Below, piece by piece: positions 34,401 to 44,641 of a stretch of DNA of 64,000 bases. The stretch is from Haematococcus lacustris (lineage: Eukaryota > Chlorophyta > Chlorophyceae > Chlamydomonadales > Haematococcaceae), in NCBI GenBank assembly GCA_030144725.1, contig JASKMD010000008.1:19248676-19312675 (forward strand), in the 5' to 3' direction. The number at the start of each line of letters is the position of its first letter. Position 1 is the stretch's first letter. The notes beneath the pieces were generated by a model, which made no database searches, had not been told where the DNA came from, and saw only the letters and a list, made by a program, of their open reading frames with translations. The position numbers and the translations under genes were made by a program.

Positions 34401-37332
34401 CTCCCAGCCCCAGCCCACCCCCTCTCAGCCCCCCTTTTCCCAGCCCACCCCCTCCCAGTCCACCCCCTCCTGACCCCCCTCCCCCCAGCCCACCCCCTCC
34501 CAGTCCACCCCCTCCTGACCCACCTACTCCCAGCCCACCCCCTCCCAGTCCACCCCCTCCTGACCCACCTCCCCCCAGCCCACCCCCTCCCAGCCCCAGC
34601 CCACCCCCTCTCAGCCCCCCTCTTCCCAGCCCACCCCCTCCCAGTCCACTCCCTCCTGACCCCCCTCCCAGCCCACCCCCTCCCAGCCTCCCCCCTCCTG
34701 ACCTACCTCCTCCCACCCTCCCCCCTCCCAGTATAGCCTGTGCCAACCCCTGTGCTGATCCCAACACTACACCCCCTTGCACCACATGCATAGATAGTGG
34801 CGTCCTTGGCTCATGTCTGTGCGCTTGCTTCCCAGCTGCCGCCCGCTTGCGAGTACTGGCCACTGCCTGCCCTAGAGAAAGCTGCGCCGCTGACCTTGCT
34901 GACGCTTCCGTGACAGCTGCGAAGGGAAGCAGCAGCTGGCAGGACACGGCGCTGGAGAACCTGCTCATTGGTGAGGGGGGGCCGACCCTGATGCCTGATA
35001 GTACGCCCCGCCCCACACTGCCACCACCTGCTGCCCCCTGCACCCACCTTTAAATTACACCTTTCACACTATGGCATGGAGGACAATGACCTGCCGTTGT
35101 GCCTCGGCGGCGGGGGTTGATTTGCCCCAGGGCCACAACACCATGCATGCAGATAGACTGCCGTTGTGCCCTGTCACTTGTGGCTTATGACCTGCAAAGT
35201 AAGTGTTTACCTGCAAAATGTTTATATCTGCAACTTGCAAGCTAAATGAGGCAAGACGGGGATGATCAGGGACCAGTGGGGCCTGCTTCCGCCTAAGCCT
35301 GTGCTGGTGCTGGCAGCTGACGCACGTGGCCGCACCCCCGGTGCCACAACCATGGCCTGTCTGGCCCTGGGCTGCCGCAGGCGACGCGGTGGAGTGCCTG
35401 GTGCCAGTGGGCCAGGGGCGCGTGGACGCGCAGGGCGGCCGCCATAACACCGCGTACCAGCTGGACGTGTGCCACGTCTACTATTACGTGAGTCGGGCTA
35501 GGGGCCTCCAGCAGGCCAAGGGATGAAACATGCCCAACCTTGCCAGTGGTTGCAGTGGCTCATGGCCTGACCTGGTGCCTGCACCTGTGCAGTCCCATGC
35601 AGTGAGGGCAGTGCGCCCCATGGTCCAGCTCACCTACACGCGGGCTGACGGAAGCAACGGCTCCCTGGAGGCCACCCCACACCACACCTTCTTTGTCCCA
35701 GACCGCCCAGTGGCGCTGCAGCTGGATAGCACAGCACAGCCCAGCCTGGGCCCTCACCCCGCCCATCTGCAGCTTCCTCATTTTGCTGCAGCCGGGGCCG
35801 ATTCCCAGCCAGGTTCTGAGCTGCTCAGTGGCTGCGCTGCCGAGGTCGTGAGGCCAGAGGCACTGGCAGGGGCTGCTGAGCCTGATCAGTCCCAGGTGCT
35901 GCATGTTGTTGCAACTGGACCACGTTCAGGTCAACAAAACTCATTCAACAAGGAACGACATGTTGGCCTGTGGGTAATCTCACTCCGCTACAATGTTATT
36001 GAAGCATCCTCGGTCGCACCCTTGATGAACACAAACCCCAAGTCGATGGCACGTTCCGGGGGCAAACCCCCCGACCACTGGGCACACCATCAAAACTAAC
36101 AGCTTTACGCTTACATGGCTACCAGCCCGTTGGACCACGTTCAGGCAGGTACGGGTGGGCGACCTGGTCCTGCTTCGTGAGCCCCTCACCAGCAGGCTGT
36201 ACACCGCCGTCATCACCCACACTGCCAGGTGAGTGACTCTCACCCCTGGCTGCTCACACTTTTGGCTCACACATTCATGATTTTCGCAAGTTTACTGCTT
36301 TACCTGCTCAGCCTATGCCTATCTGCATGCTTGCACCCCTTGCTCATGCTCACCCTAGCCCAATGTACGAAGCTGTGCCCCTCCCAGCTGCTGTCCCCCT
36401 GCACTGGGCACTGTCACCACCTGACCTCACCCTCTCGCCCCTCCCCTGCTGGCTGCAGTGTTGAGAGGTACGGGAACCTGAACCCGTTGCTGACCAAGCA
36501 GGGCATCCTAGTGCTTGAGGGGGCGGTGGTGCCCTGCGGTACCTTCACCCACAACACCCTCATGTACAGTGCGTACGAGGCGGTCTTCCTGCAACACATG
36601 GCAGCAACGGGCCAGGTCACCAACACACTCATGCCCGATGCTCACATCAGCGCAGAGGCCCATGCTGCTCCGCGCAACATGTCGATGCTGTGGGGCGGGC
36701 CAGAGCAGGTAGTGGGTCAGCAAGGCAGCAGCCCTTGCGGCCCCCTAGCCCTGGCCCAGGGCAGTCAGGCGGTGGTGCACCCTGCCATCCTGACAGCCTC
36801 GCCCGCTCTGACCCTGATCGCCCTGGACGCCTATGCGCCCCAGCCGGCGCCTGAGCTGCTGCCCCTGTGGCGCCACTGTCTGGAGCACTGTGCACTCTCG
36901 CCTGACCTCGCTCGCTCCTGGCTCCATGCCAAACCCTTGCTGGCCCTACAGCCAAGGCGCAGCAACAGCAGTGCAGCAGGGGCTGGTGACCAGCAAGGCC
37001 TGGGTGCCCCTGACGCTGTCCTATACCTGCACCGTGTCGCGCCCGCCCTGAAGCCCTGGCTGCGCCTGCTGCTGGCCAACGGCTGCACACAGCTGGGCAT
37101 GCGGCTGGGAGACGCACCGCAGCTGTCCTCCATGGTGGCCCTCAGCCAGGCGGTGGCGGGGCGGCAGGGTCCGCTGGACCTGGCCAGGCTGCGCTGGCTG
37201 CTGGCAGGGCTGCATGCTGCAGCAGGCTACCAGCCAGGCCAGGGCTACAAGGGGCTGAGCAGCAGCAGTCAGCCCTTCTCACTGCTGGATGTCATTGCGG
37301 CCGTGGTGGCCAGTGGTAAGGTTGAGATGTGA
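31424..37332 (+). CDS. Secreted polyproline (extensin/pherophorin-like) protein with hedgehog-type Hint domain
   Basis: Exons: 31424-31764 (with a frame break near 31585), 31861-32036, 32167-32229, 32647-34970, 35381-35487, 35593 to about 35844 or 35895, 36149-36228, 36459-37332. The N-terminus is a signal peptide or anchor (MCGISAVAFLALLVLAMVFV). An extracellular domain of about 150 residues follows, with NRT/NQT sequons. Exon 4 encodes some 650 residues of SPPPP-type repeats. A Hint domain then begins at ACFPAAARLRV (splicing-type Cys), continues with LEATPHHTFFV (the TxxH motif) and VRVGDLVLL, and ends near GILVLEGAVVPCGT. Hint domains of hedgehog type autoprocess by N-S acyl shift. Volvocine algae carry many Hint genes (family knowledge). 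The polyproline rod suggests cell wall or extracellular matrix. Start, frame break and last exon are uncertain; GGTAAG at 37315 could be a donor to a further exon. Confidence 0.72.
32740..34735 (+). repeat. Coding polyproline repeat array
   Basis: In-frame tandem repeats of SPPPP, SPSPPP and NPPLPNPPP-like blocks in exon 4 of the Hint-domain gene. Long blocks of about 100-500 bp are re-used almost verbatim (for example around 33600-33900 versus 34100-34400), showing recent internal duplication. The minus-strand glycine-rich open frame opposite is an artefact of composition. Confidence 0.9.
35916..36145. mobile_element. Possible small insertion flanked by a 15-bp direct repeat
   Basis: TGGACCACGTTCAGG occurs at 35916-35930 and again at 36131-36145, bracketing 200 bp of unrelated sequence in an intron of the Hint-domain gene. 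This looks like a target-site duplication. No terminal inverted repeat, poly-A tail or coding sequence is obvious, so the element class is unknown. Confidence 0.5.
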
Positions 37333-38150
37333 GCCATGTAGTGTTGCGCCCCTGGCCCCCAACCACCCTCAGACCCTGCCCTCCTGACGTGGCTGCCCTC
37401 CTGATGTGAAGTGGCTTCCAGCCCGCAACTTGGGACACCCATACATCAGCTGGGCAGGGCGTGTCAAAGGCAGTCTTGGGACGAAGCCTTGAAACTAACT
37501 TCCATGCCTCAGAGGCTGCCGCAAAGGAGCATAGTACAGCCAGGGCCCTCACCCTGCCCACCTGCAGCTTCCTACACGTGCTGCAGCCAAGGCCGCCTAG
37601 GGGCCAGGTGCACAGCGGCCTACCAGCGGTCAGCTGCACTGCCTGCGTGTCACAGGGGGAGGGGAATCATTCACGCCGCAGTTCATAGCTTGTATCCAGC
37701 CTGGGTATGCATGGCAATTCCGCATGAGATAAAAAAAGTGTTCAAATTACATTCATTGCCACTTGCCTGGGTTGGTATCATTGAAGTGCCCATGGTTAAA
37801 GGAATAAAGTACTGCCATACGCAGTCGTTTATCTTCATCTACAGGTCTATGTAGTACAGGTGTTTGGTACAGTACAGCCAGCACCAGTACATGGTAATGT
37901 CGTAGTGGACAACTGTGTTTATCTACTATTCAGTCTTCTACCCAATAAGTCAGCCTCAATGATGCATGGGGCCATCGTGTAAGCAGAGGTCTTGGTTCCA
38001 ACTTGGTGACTGCGGCATTCCTCACTAGAGTCAGTGTTTTGTTGTTGTTGACAAGTAGCATGGCTCGCCTGCCAGTGACCCCTGCACCACCACGGCATCC
38101 CACCCACCTCCCTTGATGATGATGTTGTTGCAAATCCACCACTAGCTGTG

Positions 38151-38225
38151 AGAGCTGTTGCCAATGTCCTGCTGATAAACTGTTGCCAATGTAACTGTTG
38201 TCAATGTAACTGTTGCCAATGTAAG
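38151..38225 (+). repeat. Short tandem repeat, AACTGTTGCCAATGT-type unit
   Basis: Three to four imperfect copies of an 18-base unit ending in CAATGTAAC/CAATGTAAG. The TGTAA pentamers match the green-algal polyadenylation signal but lie too far from any stop codon to assign. Confidence 0.7.
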
Positions 38226-40763
38226 TCGCGAGAGTGAGAGTCGTGAGAGTGGAGACAATCGCTTAAGGAGAGAATGGAGGAGCTGGCCAAGTCGAGGCTC
38301 CAGTTTGTCAAGTGCTACTTGAAGGGCCTCATCCGCACAGGATACGTACTGAATCGTATCGCGCAATGTATCGAATGATAGCGTGCGTGTGTGTTGCTTT
38401 GCAGGGGCCGTGATAAGGTGAAAAATAAGATCGTGGCGCACTTCAGGCTGAGGGTCGGCATCCACCACATGCAGCGCAAGCTAGCGGGCCTTGGGGTCCT
38501 GGTGCGGCTGGTCAATTGCATGGTGGGGCCTCCCACCCAAGACTACGATCCTGCCCCCCCCCTCCCTCAGTGCAGCCTCCTCCAGCCCAGGGTGCAGCTG
38601 GAGGAGGCAGCATCGCATGTAGAGGCATTGAGGCCATGGAGCTGCAGGTGTGGTGCCAGCTATGGTGCAGCTCTTAAGAAGATGAGGCCTGAGCAGCACT
38701 GCCACCATGGGGAGCTTGAGGACGTGCCTCTCAAGGTTGTGTCTCCTTGCCATTGGGCGTGCATCAAAGGAGGAGAGTAGCCATGGGGCATGCCCTTGCT
38801 CCTCTCCCACCAGGAACTGCCTGCATGGGCAGTTGGGGGACTGGTGTGCCTCCACCAGCCTGCTCGCCCTCTTGCCTGCCCCCCCCCACCCACCCACACA
38901 GCCACCCGCCTGCTTGCCTGCCCGCCAGCCCCCCCCCTGGCCTGGCCTGGCCTTGGTGCCGCAGGGTGCGTGAGCTGCTGGCCGCCCACTGCCTGGCTCA
39001 CGGGCCGCAGCCCCTGACCGTGACCCAGACCCTGAACCCCAGCGAGTACAAGACGGTGCAGGTGCGCAGCAGCAGGCTCCACGCACCCCACATACCAGCA
39101 CCACCCCATCCGCGCACCGGCCACCTGTCAAACCCACCAACAGACAAACTGACTAACTGACTAACTGACTCATGATGACCTGAATGCAACAGGGTGCAGC
39201 CCAGGGTGCAGCCCTCTCCCTGTCAGCCTTGCAGCAGGTCTAGCGGCAGGCCCAGCCCAGCCTGCCTGGCAGCCCAGCTGCAGGAGCGCAGCAGCAGCAG
39301 GCTGGCCAGCAGGCGCCCCCTCCACCCTGCCCCAGTCCCTCCCTAGCACCTCCACATCCTAGACCCTCTGATGGCACAGAGGTTCAAGGACTGGACTGCG
39401 GAATACGCCACACCCAGCGAGGTGTCAGGCTGGAAGCAAACGATGCGTTGCCCCGCACACAAGCAGGACCTACCCGTTACCCGTTACCCGTTAGTAGGGG
39501 AATTATGTGCTGATAAACATGCCCTGTCCGGGACTCGCTGCTTTCCTTTTACCATCTACGCTCTCCCCTTCAGACCCTCTACGCTCTGCAGCCCTCCCCA
39601 GCACTGCCAAGCAGCATTCTTCCCTGAACCTCCATCCCCAACCCCAACCCCCATCCCGTAACTTCGAAATCGACCCCTCTCATATTTGAGGTACGTCGCT
39701 GGGTTTCCGCTGCTTACCGTGTAGTTGTCGTGTGAGCATGGTAGCTTGTGTCACATGAGCGCATTGTCAGCCATGGCCTGATGGCACTTTTTTGCGCACC
39801 TTTGCACCACTCTAGCTTTGCCAGTGCATCACATCGCCTGATTAAGCAACGTATGTCTGATGTAGAACAAGGGGTTTGCTTCTGCCTCAACGTCTCCCTC
39901 ACCAGCCCGGTGATCTCTTTTCCAATGACCCCAATAGTGACACAAGCTGGGCAAGCCCTTGTCCTTTGCAGTGGGCAGACGTGCCGTCTGTTCCGAGGCT
40001 GCATACTCGCCATTGGCCAGAGCATGGAGCCAACAGATGTGACCAAGCACTTGAGCATGTGATGGCTTAGCGCTGTTGAGGTGGCCAGTCTTCGCAACCT
40101 GGTGCGCTTCCAACCTGCATACACCTCGCCCAAACCAAAACAACGCGAGCATTTGTGACCCCAAACAGCATCTGAACCCAAACAGCATGGTGTACCTTCT
40201 CAAATCTCTGCACCCACAGTGACTGTCGGCTGTGCAAGCCAAATCATACACTTGAATGACACTCTGTTGTGTTTCTGCCACCTCACCCCACCTCCTTCCC
40301 ATGATCATGCCAGATCCAAGCTGCAATGACTGTCCTGGCTTCCCGTGGCTGCAGAGGGCGCTGTTCGTGGCTGATGGCTACATGGCCGGACTTACAACGA
40401 GCGGGACATCATGGTGGCGGTGCTCATCCCTTCCCACCTGCTGCGCCTAGTGCTGGTAAGGGTGCGTGGATCTCTTGGGCAGCAGTCACACCGCTGCTCT
40501 GCCAAGGGGCACACTGCCAGCTCACTACCTTCTTCTAGCCACCAGCAAGTGGGGCAGGCCTGCTTCTGGGTCTGGGTCTGGCTCCAATGGTCTGGCTCCA
40601 GGCTGACCACCATCAAGAGCAGCAGCAGCAGGAGCTAGCCTCTTTGGCAGCAAACACCTTCTTCAGTGCTCAAGGCCCACCCAGCCCCCTGACTCAGCAC
40701 GCCCTAAACCATGACAGCCACTGCCTCGGCCTGCCTGCTGCCTCGGGCACCGGACCCCCAAAC

Positions 40764-40809
40764 TAGGGTTAGGGTTAGGGTTAGGGTTAGGGTTAGGGTT
40801 AGGGTTAGG
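40764..40809 (+). repeat. Interstitial telomere-like (TTAGGG)n tract
   Basis: Six perfect TTAGGG units plus partial units at both ends. Flanking DNA is unique on both sides, so this is interstitial. TTAGGG differs from the TTTTAGGG of Chlamydomonas reinhardtii; some Chlamydomonadales are known to have changed to the TTAGGG type. Confidence 0.95.
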
Positions 40810-41739
40810 TCCGTCTGCATTGCCCTGTCTGCCTGGCAACCATAGGTCCTGCAGGCGGTGCCAGTCGTTGCCGTGCTGGGCCTGGGGTCATAGGCAAGTC
40901 GGCCCTGCGCCGCGCTCTTGTCCACTCCCTGTTCACCAGCACCCCTGACTGCTTGGCCTCAGGCAGCAGGTTTTTTAAAGGCTAGTATCCCTGATGCACT
41001 CCTTACCCCTGGCAGGCAAAGCCTTGGGACCCTCCCAATGGTTGCACAACTCCTGAAGCCGCTGCGAGCTCTTGCCAATGCTGCGGGCTTGCATAGCAGG
41101 AGGCGTTGTTCATGGCCACGAGCCTTGCATGGTGCAGCTGAGGAAAGCCAGGCTGGCCACCAATATGCCGGGTTGGCTCCAAGCCAAGACCCAGGAAGGA
41201 CACTAGGAAGGTCACAGCTGAGGTGCAGGCTGTCAGAAGAACGTGAGGCCACCAGCAGTGCCACCGGCAGCTGCATGATACATGGGCAACGCAGCAGCAG
41301 CTGCTGCAGCAGCACCAACACCAACACCATCAACGACAACAGCAAGGCACCATAGCAGCAGCAACAGTGACTCGAGCAGGAAGGCATCAGCACCAGAGGC
41401 TGTTGCACGCTCTCCCTAGTGCGCGGGAACCTCAATCACGAGTTGTGTCCATGTCAAGCCATTTGCCTGAAGGGGTGTGGGGCGGGAGGGCTGTCCTTCC
41501 AGCTGTGTCCTTCTGTATTGCCGCCAGCCCTTCAACACCTGGCCTGTGCTAAGATTCCGAGTCCTCACACAGCCGAAGTATGCACTCCTAGATGCTAGCT
41601 AGGTTTTAGACAGCGGGGCTGGGCAACACCACCAGACGGCCTGGCAAGTCCACAAATGAAGTCCTAGCCAGCAATGGCTCTATGTTATCAATGGAACTGG
41701 ATCATTGGACGTGTGCAGTGCGCCACATGGACCGTGCGG

Positions 41740-42820
41740 CTCTGTGGTGTCTGACAAGTTCCAGGTGCGCACCAGCGATGCTCTTCCTCACCAAACCCGC
41801 ATAAGCCCCAATGGGGCGCCTCGCATAGTGGATGTGTCTGTGTGCTTGGGGTTGGAAAGGCAGGTGCGTGCGAATGCCTGTGAATGCCTGTGAATGTGGG
41901 CAGCTTCACCTTCCATCTTGGGTGGCTTATAGCAGCGGGTCATGCAGCAGCTTGCGCACCCAGTTGCTCCTGGCTACTGCCACAACTGGGTGTTGAATGT
42001 CACAGACGCAGCCAGCCTGATGCCATTAAGCTCCGACAGTGTAAGTGCGTGACTGCCAGCGGCTAGCCGGTGTAGTGGTGCTGACACATGCAGGGCAGTA
42101 ATGTATGAGGCTTGAGCACTTTGACCTGGTGTTGAGCCCTCACCACGCCTCTGACCATCTACTCTTTGTACCATCCAGTATGTGCTCCGCATGCGATCCA
42201 CTGGCCCAATCAACAACCTGACCAAGCAGCCTTTGGAGGGCAGGAAGCTGGGCGGTGGCATTCGGTAAGATCCGTGCCGTTGCGTTTGGCTGGACCTGGG
42301 TGCTCACAAGCGATGCGACTTGCGACTCTGTTGGGTCATGCCTGCGCAGACTGGGCGAGATGGAGCGTGACTCCCTCCTTGCACACGGCGCTGCCTATTT
42401 GCTGCACGACCGGCTGCACACCTGCTCCGACTACCACGTCATGGACGTGTGCACACAGTGCGGCTCCCTGGTAGCGCCGTTAACGCGGCCTCATGCAGCG
42501 GCGTCGGCCACATCAGGTCCGCTGAGCGCGGCCTCGCCCGGGAGCAGCGTGGGCCGCGTGATCTGCCCTGTGTGCGACAACAGCAGCCGCTACATTGAGC
42601 GGGTGGCGCTGCCGTATGTCTTCAAGTTTCTGGCAACGGAGCTGGCGGCCATGAATACCAAGGTCCACATTGAGGCGCAGTAGTGTTGCCCACCCAGAGG
42701 CTGCTCTCACGGACGCGATCCTCGACTTGGCGACCATCATACCATGCCAGAGTTTCGTTTGACACCTCGTTTTTGGCGCTGACCATGTACACTTGTATCT
42801 GGTTTGTCGCCTCTAGATGG
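41740..42820 (+). pseudogene. Partial duplicate of the RPA2 3' end
   Basis: Nearly identical, in the same order and with introns, to 30082-31200 of RPA2: the end of exon 21 (GTGTCTGACAAGTTCCAG), its intron, exon 22 and exon 23 (42350-42683). Exon 23 remains open to TAG 42681-42683, with only I-to-T and final R-to-Q changes in the last residues. The acceptor region of exon 22 has a deletion (at about 42180-42195), and about 30 bases of the next intron are missing. With no promoter and no upstream exons, it is a DNA-level segmental duplicate and probably non-functional. Confidence 0.9.
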
Positions 42821-43332
42821 CACAAGCAACCTGCCAGGGGCAGTGCCCGTCGTACCTATAACAAGGACTATTGTTTAAGCACCTTCCCCTGCAGCCAGTC
42901 TCAGCCCCTCCCCTCCCCTCTCACCTTCCTCCCACGCTCTTTACTCTCGTCAGCTGGCGCTGGCACGTAATTGAGCTCAAGCAATGAGTCATGGGCTTGG
43001 AAATACTTGAAAGGGCCCATGAGACATGAGGGCCAGTAACTGAATGACATGCAATCTTGAATGAACGTCAACTCGAGTGTATGCCAGCACCTTGCAAGGC
43101 TGCATGGACCTGGAGGCTCAAGAGAGCAGCAGTGCTCAGCACTTGGCAGCCCAGCTTGGGCCTGTATTGCGACATTGCTGCCGCCATCGCAATAATGATG
43201 TCAGTAAGTAGAAGTGACATCCTTGAATTCAGGCACAGACACCATAACAATCGGAGAGGGGGCATGTTACATTCCCTGGAGCCGAAGATTTCCTGGCATT
43301 AGCATGTAACATCCTGTTTTGGTGGCACACAA
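42821..43332. other. Intergenic, 5' flank of the MoaE-type gene
   Basis: No gene recognised. It contains AGCATGTAACATCC (43301-43314), identical to a subterminal motif of the hAT elements, about 20 bp before the MoaE-type start codon. Confidence 0.45.
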
Positions 43333-44236
43333 ATGGCTCACTACGTGCGAGTGACGGAAAGCCCGCTAGACATAAACGATCTCATCGCATTTGTATCCGA
43401 TCCTGGGGCGGGCGCAGTGAGCACATTCAATGGCGTAACGCGCGACAACTTCCAAGGGAAGCGAGTCGTGCGCTTAGAGTACGAGGCCTACGAGCCCATG
43501 GCGGTGAAAAAGCTGCAGGAGCTGTGCGACCAAGTGACCAGCAAATGGGCCGTGGTGAAAGTGGCCATCGCGCATCGCATCGGTGTTGTGGAGGTCATGC
43601 AGCCAAGTGTCATCATCGCTGTCTCGTCGGCCCATAGACGGGCATCGCTGGAGGTGGGCTGGCCCGCACTGCCGGCCCTCATGCTCCCACCCACCGCGCG
43701 ACGCGTGCTCGCAGGCTGTGCACTGGGCTATTGACGAGTTAAAAGCCACTGTCCCCATCTGGAAGAAAGAGTTTTACGAGGATGGGTCACAGGTCAGGTC
43801 CCAGGCCCACAATGTGCCCTTCTCCTGTTGCTACCTCCCTCCCTCCAGGCACAAAGAAAACTAAGCGCAAGCCCCTGCCCAGGGACGCCCTGGAGGTTTT
43901 TGTCTTCTTAGCTTTCCTAGTTGTGCATCACGGCAGCAAGAGGAGGAAGCTTGATTTAGTGGGGAGGCAGGCACCTTGCATCGCCTTGCTGCTCTATTCC
44001 TTTGCCTCTCTCCTCTTTTCCCCTCCCCTGGGAACGTACCATGTCATGCTGTAGTGTCGCATAATACCACACTTCATATCTCAGAGAGGGAAGCCAAGCT
44101 GCCTGATGCCCTGAAAGCTCTAGCTGTGCAACTCATGCCATTTGCTTGGTGTGTGAGGCTTTGGTTGGTTTGGTTTCTGGTACGCCTGCAGTGGAAGGAG
44201 AACGAGGAGAGCCGCATGCGCTTGCTGCAAGCCTGA
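43333..44236 (+). CDS. CNX6: Molybdopterin synthase large (catalytic) subunit, MoaE/CNX6/MOCS2B
   Basis: Three exons, 43333-43653, 43715-43792 and 44192-44236, join in phase 0 (147 aa). Residues 27-40 carry GAVSTFNGVTRDNF, 50-56 YEAYEPM, 81-102 an HRIGVVEVMQPSVI segment and VSSAHR, and 121-132 PIWKKEFYEDGS with the adjacent lysines expected in the active site. The length fits the family (about 140-150 aa). With the small subunit (MoaD/CNX7) carrying a thiocarboxylate, it adds two sulfurs to cyclic pyranopterin monophosphate to make molybdopterin, in the cytosol in plants. It converges with the PLP-dependent sulfur/selenium enzyme on the other strand. The last exon (WKENEESRMRLLQA) is short but has a good CTGCAG acceptor. 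Confidence 0.93.
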
Positions 44237-44313
44237 TGGCTTGGCTGCTGCTCTTGATCATGCCCATGATGTCCATGGTGTCAATCCTGGTGGTTCTGAG
44301 TGTTGTACCACAT

Positions 44314-44318
44314 TGTAA
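44314..44318 (+). terminator. TGTAA polyadenylation signal for the MoaE-type gene
   Basis: TGTAA lies 78 bases after the stop codon. This pentamer is the usual polyadenylation signal in chlamydomonadalean nuclear genes. Confidence 0.6.
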
Positions 44319-44597
44319 GAACACTATGCATGCCTTCAGACCAGCAGATGATTCACCAGATTACCACCAGACTGGAGCGCACAAAGGCTAAGAAGCGGTA
44401 GGCAGGCACCTTCCTTTGGGCTTCTTCTCAAGCCACACTTGAGCTCTCTGTATGCTCTTTGCCTGGGCGACATTAAATACCCCGGTAGGACAAATTCTGC
44501 ATCATGAGTGCTGGTCATGTCTTCGTGACCTGGGCCTGACCGCTAGAAACATCAGGGACCTTCGTAGGGTCAGTGGTACTGGTTGGGGCCACATTGT

Positions 44598-44602
44598 TTA
44601 CA
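44598..44602 (-). terminator. TGTAA polyadenylation signal for the SCLY-type gene
   Basis: On the minus strand, TGTAA lies about 40 bases past the stop codon of the cysteine desulfurase-fold gene, at a typical distance. Confidence 0.6.
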
Positions 44603-44641
44603 ACTCTGCCTGGCAAAGCTTGACACGCTTTCTGCGTCACG

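Larger units (their letters stand above)
37333..41739. other. Gene-poor stretch with isolated exon-like pieces
   Basis: Several pieces look coding and have splice-like edges: MEELAKSRLQFVKCYLKGLI (about 38276), a basic segment with DKVKNKIVAHFRLRVGIHH (38404-38525), VRELLAAHCLAH with PLTVTQTLNPSEYKTVQ (38966-39060, flanked by CAG and GT), RFKDWTAEYATPSE (about 39380), and TYNERDIMVAVLIPSHLLRLVL (about 40390-40455). I could not join them in one phase and do not recognise a family. They may be one decayed gene or an undescribed one. The stretch also holds the 38.15-kb tandem repeat and the telomeric tract. Confidence 0.35.

Noticed and set aside
32770..35043. Minus-strand glycine-rich frame of 757 codons
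   Set aside because: It is the complement of the polyproline exon, whose plus-strand frame has correct splice phases and flanking conserved domains.
37682..37854. Extra last exon of the Hint gene (VHSLYPAWVCMAIPHEIKK...)
   Set aside because: A donor (GGTAAG at 37315) and an acceptor exist in matching phase, but composition is unlike the gene and no family support is seen, so I left the gene ending at 37332.
38276..38525. GINS subunit SLD5 homologue
   Set aside because: RLQFVKCYLKGLI and KNKIVAHFR vaguely resemble the SLD5 helix, but the two pieces do not join in phase and later SLD5 motifs are absent.
40764..40809. Chromosome end
   Set aside because: Only about seven units, with ordinary sequence and genes on both sides, so the tract is interstitial.
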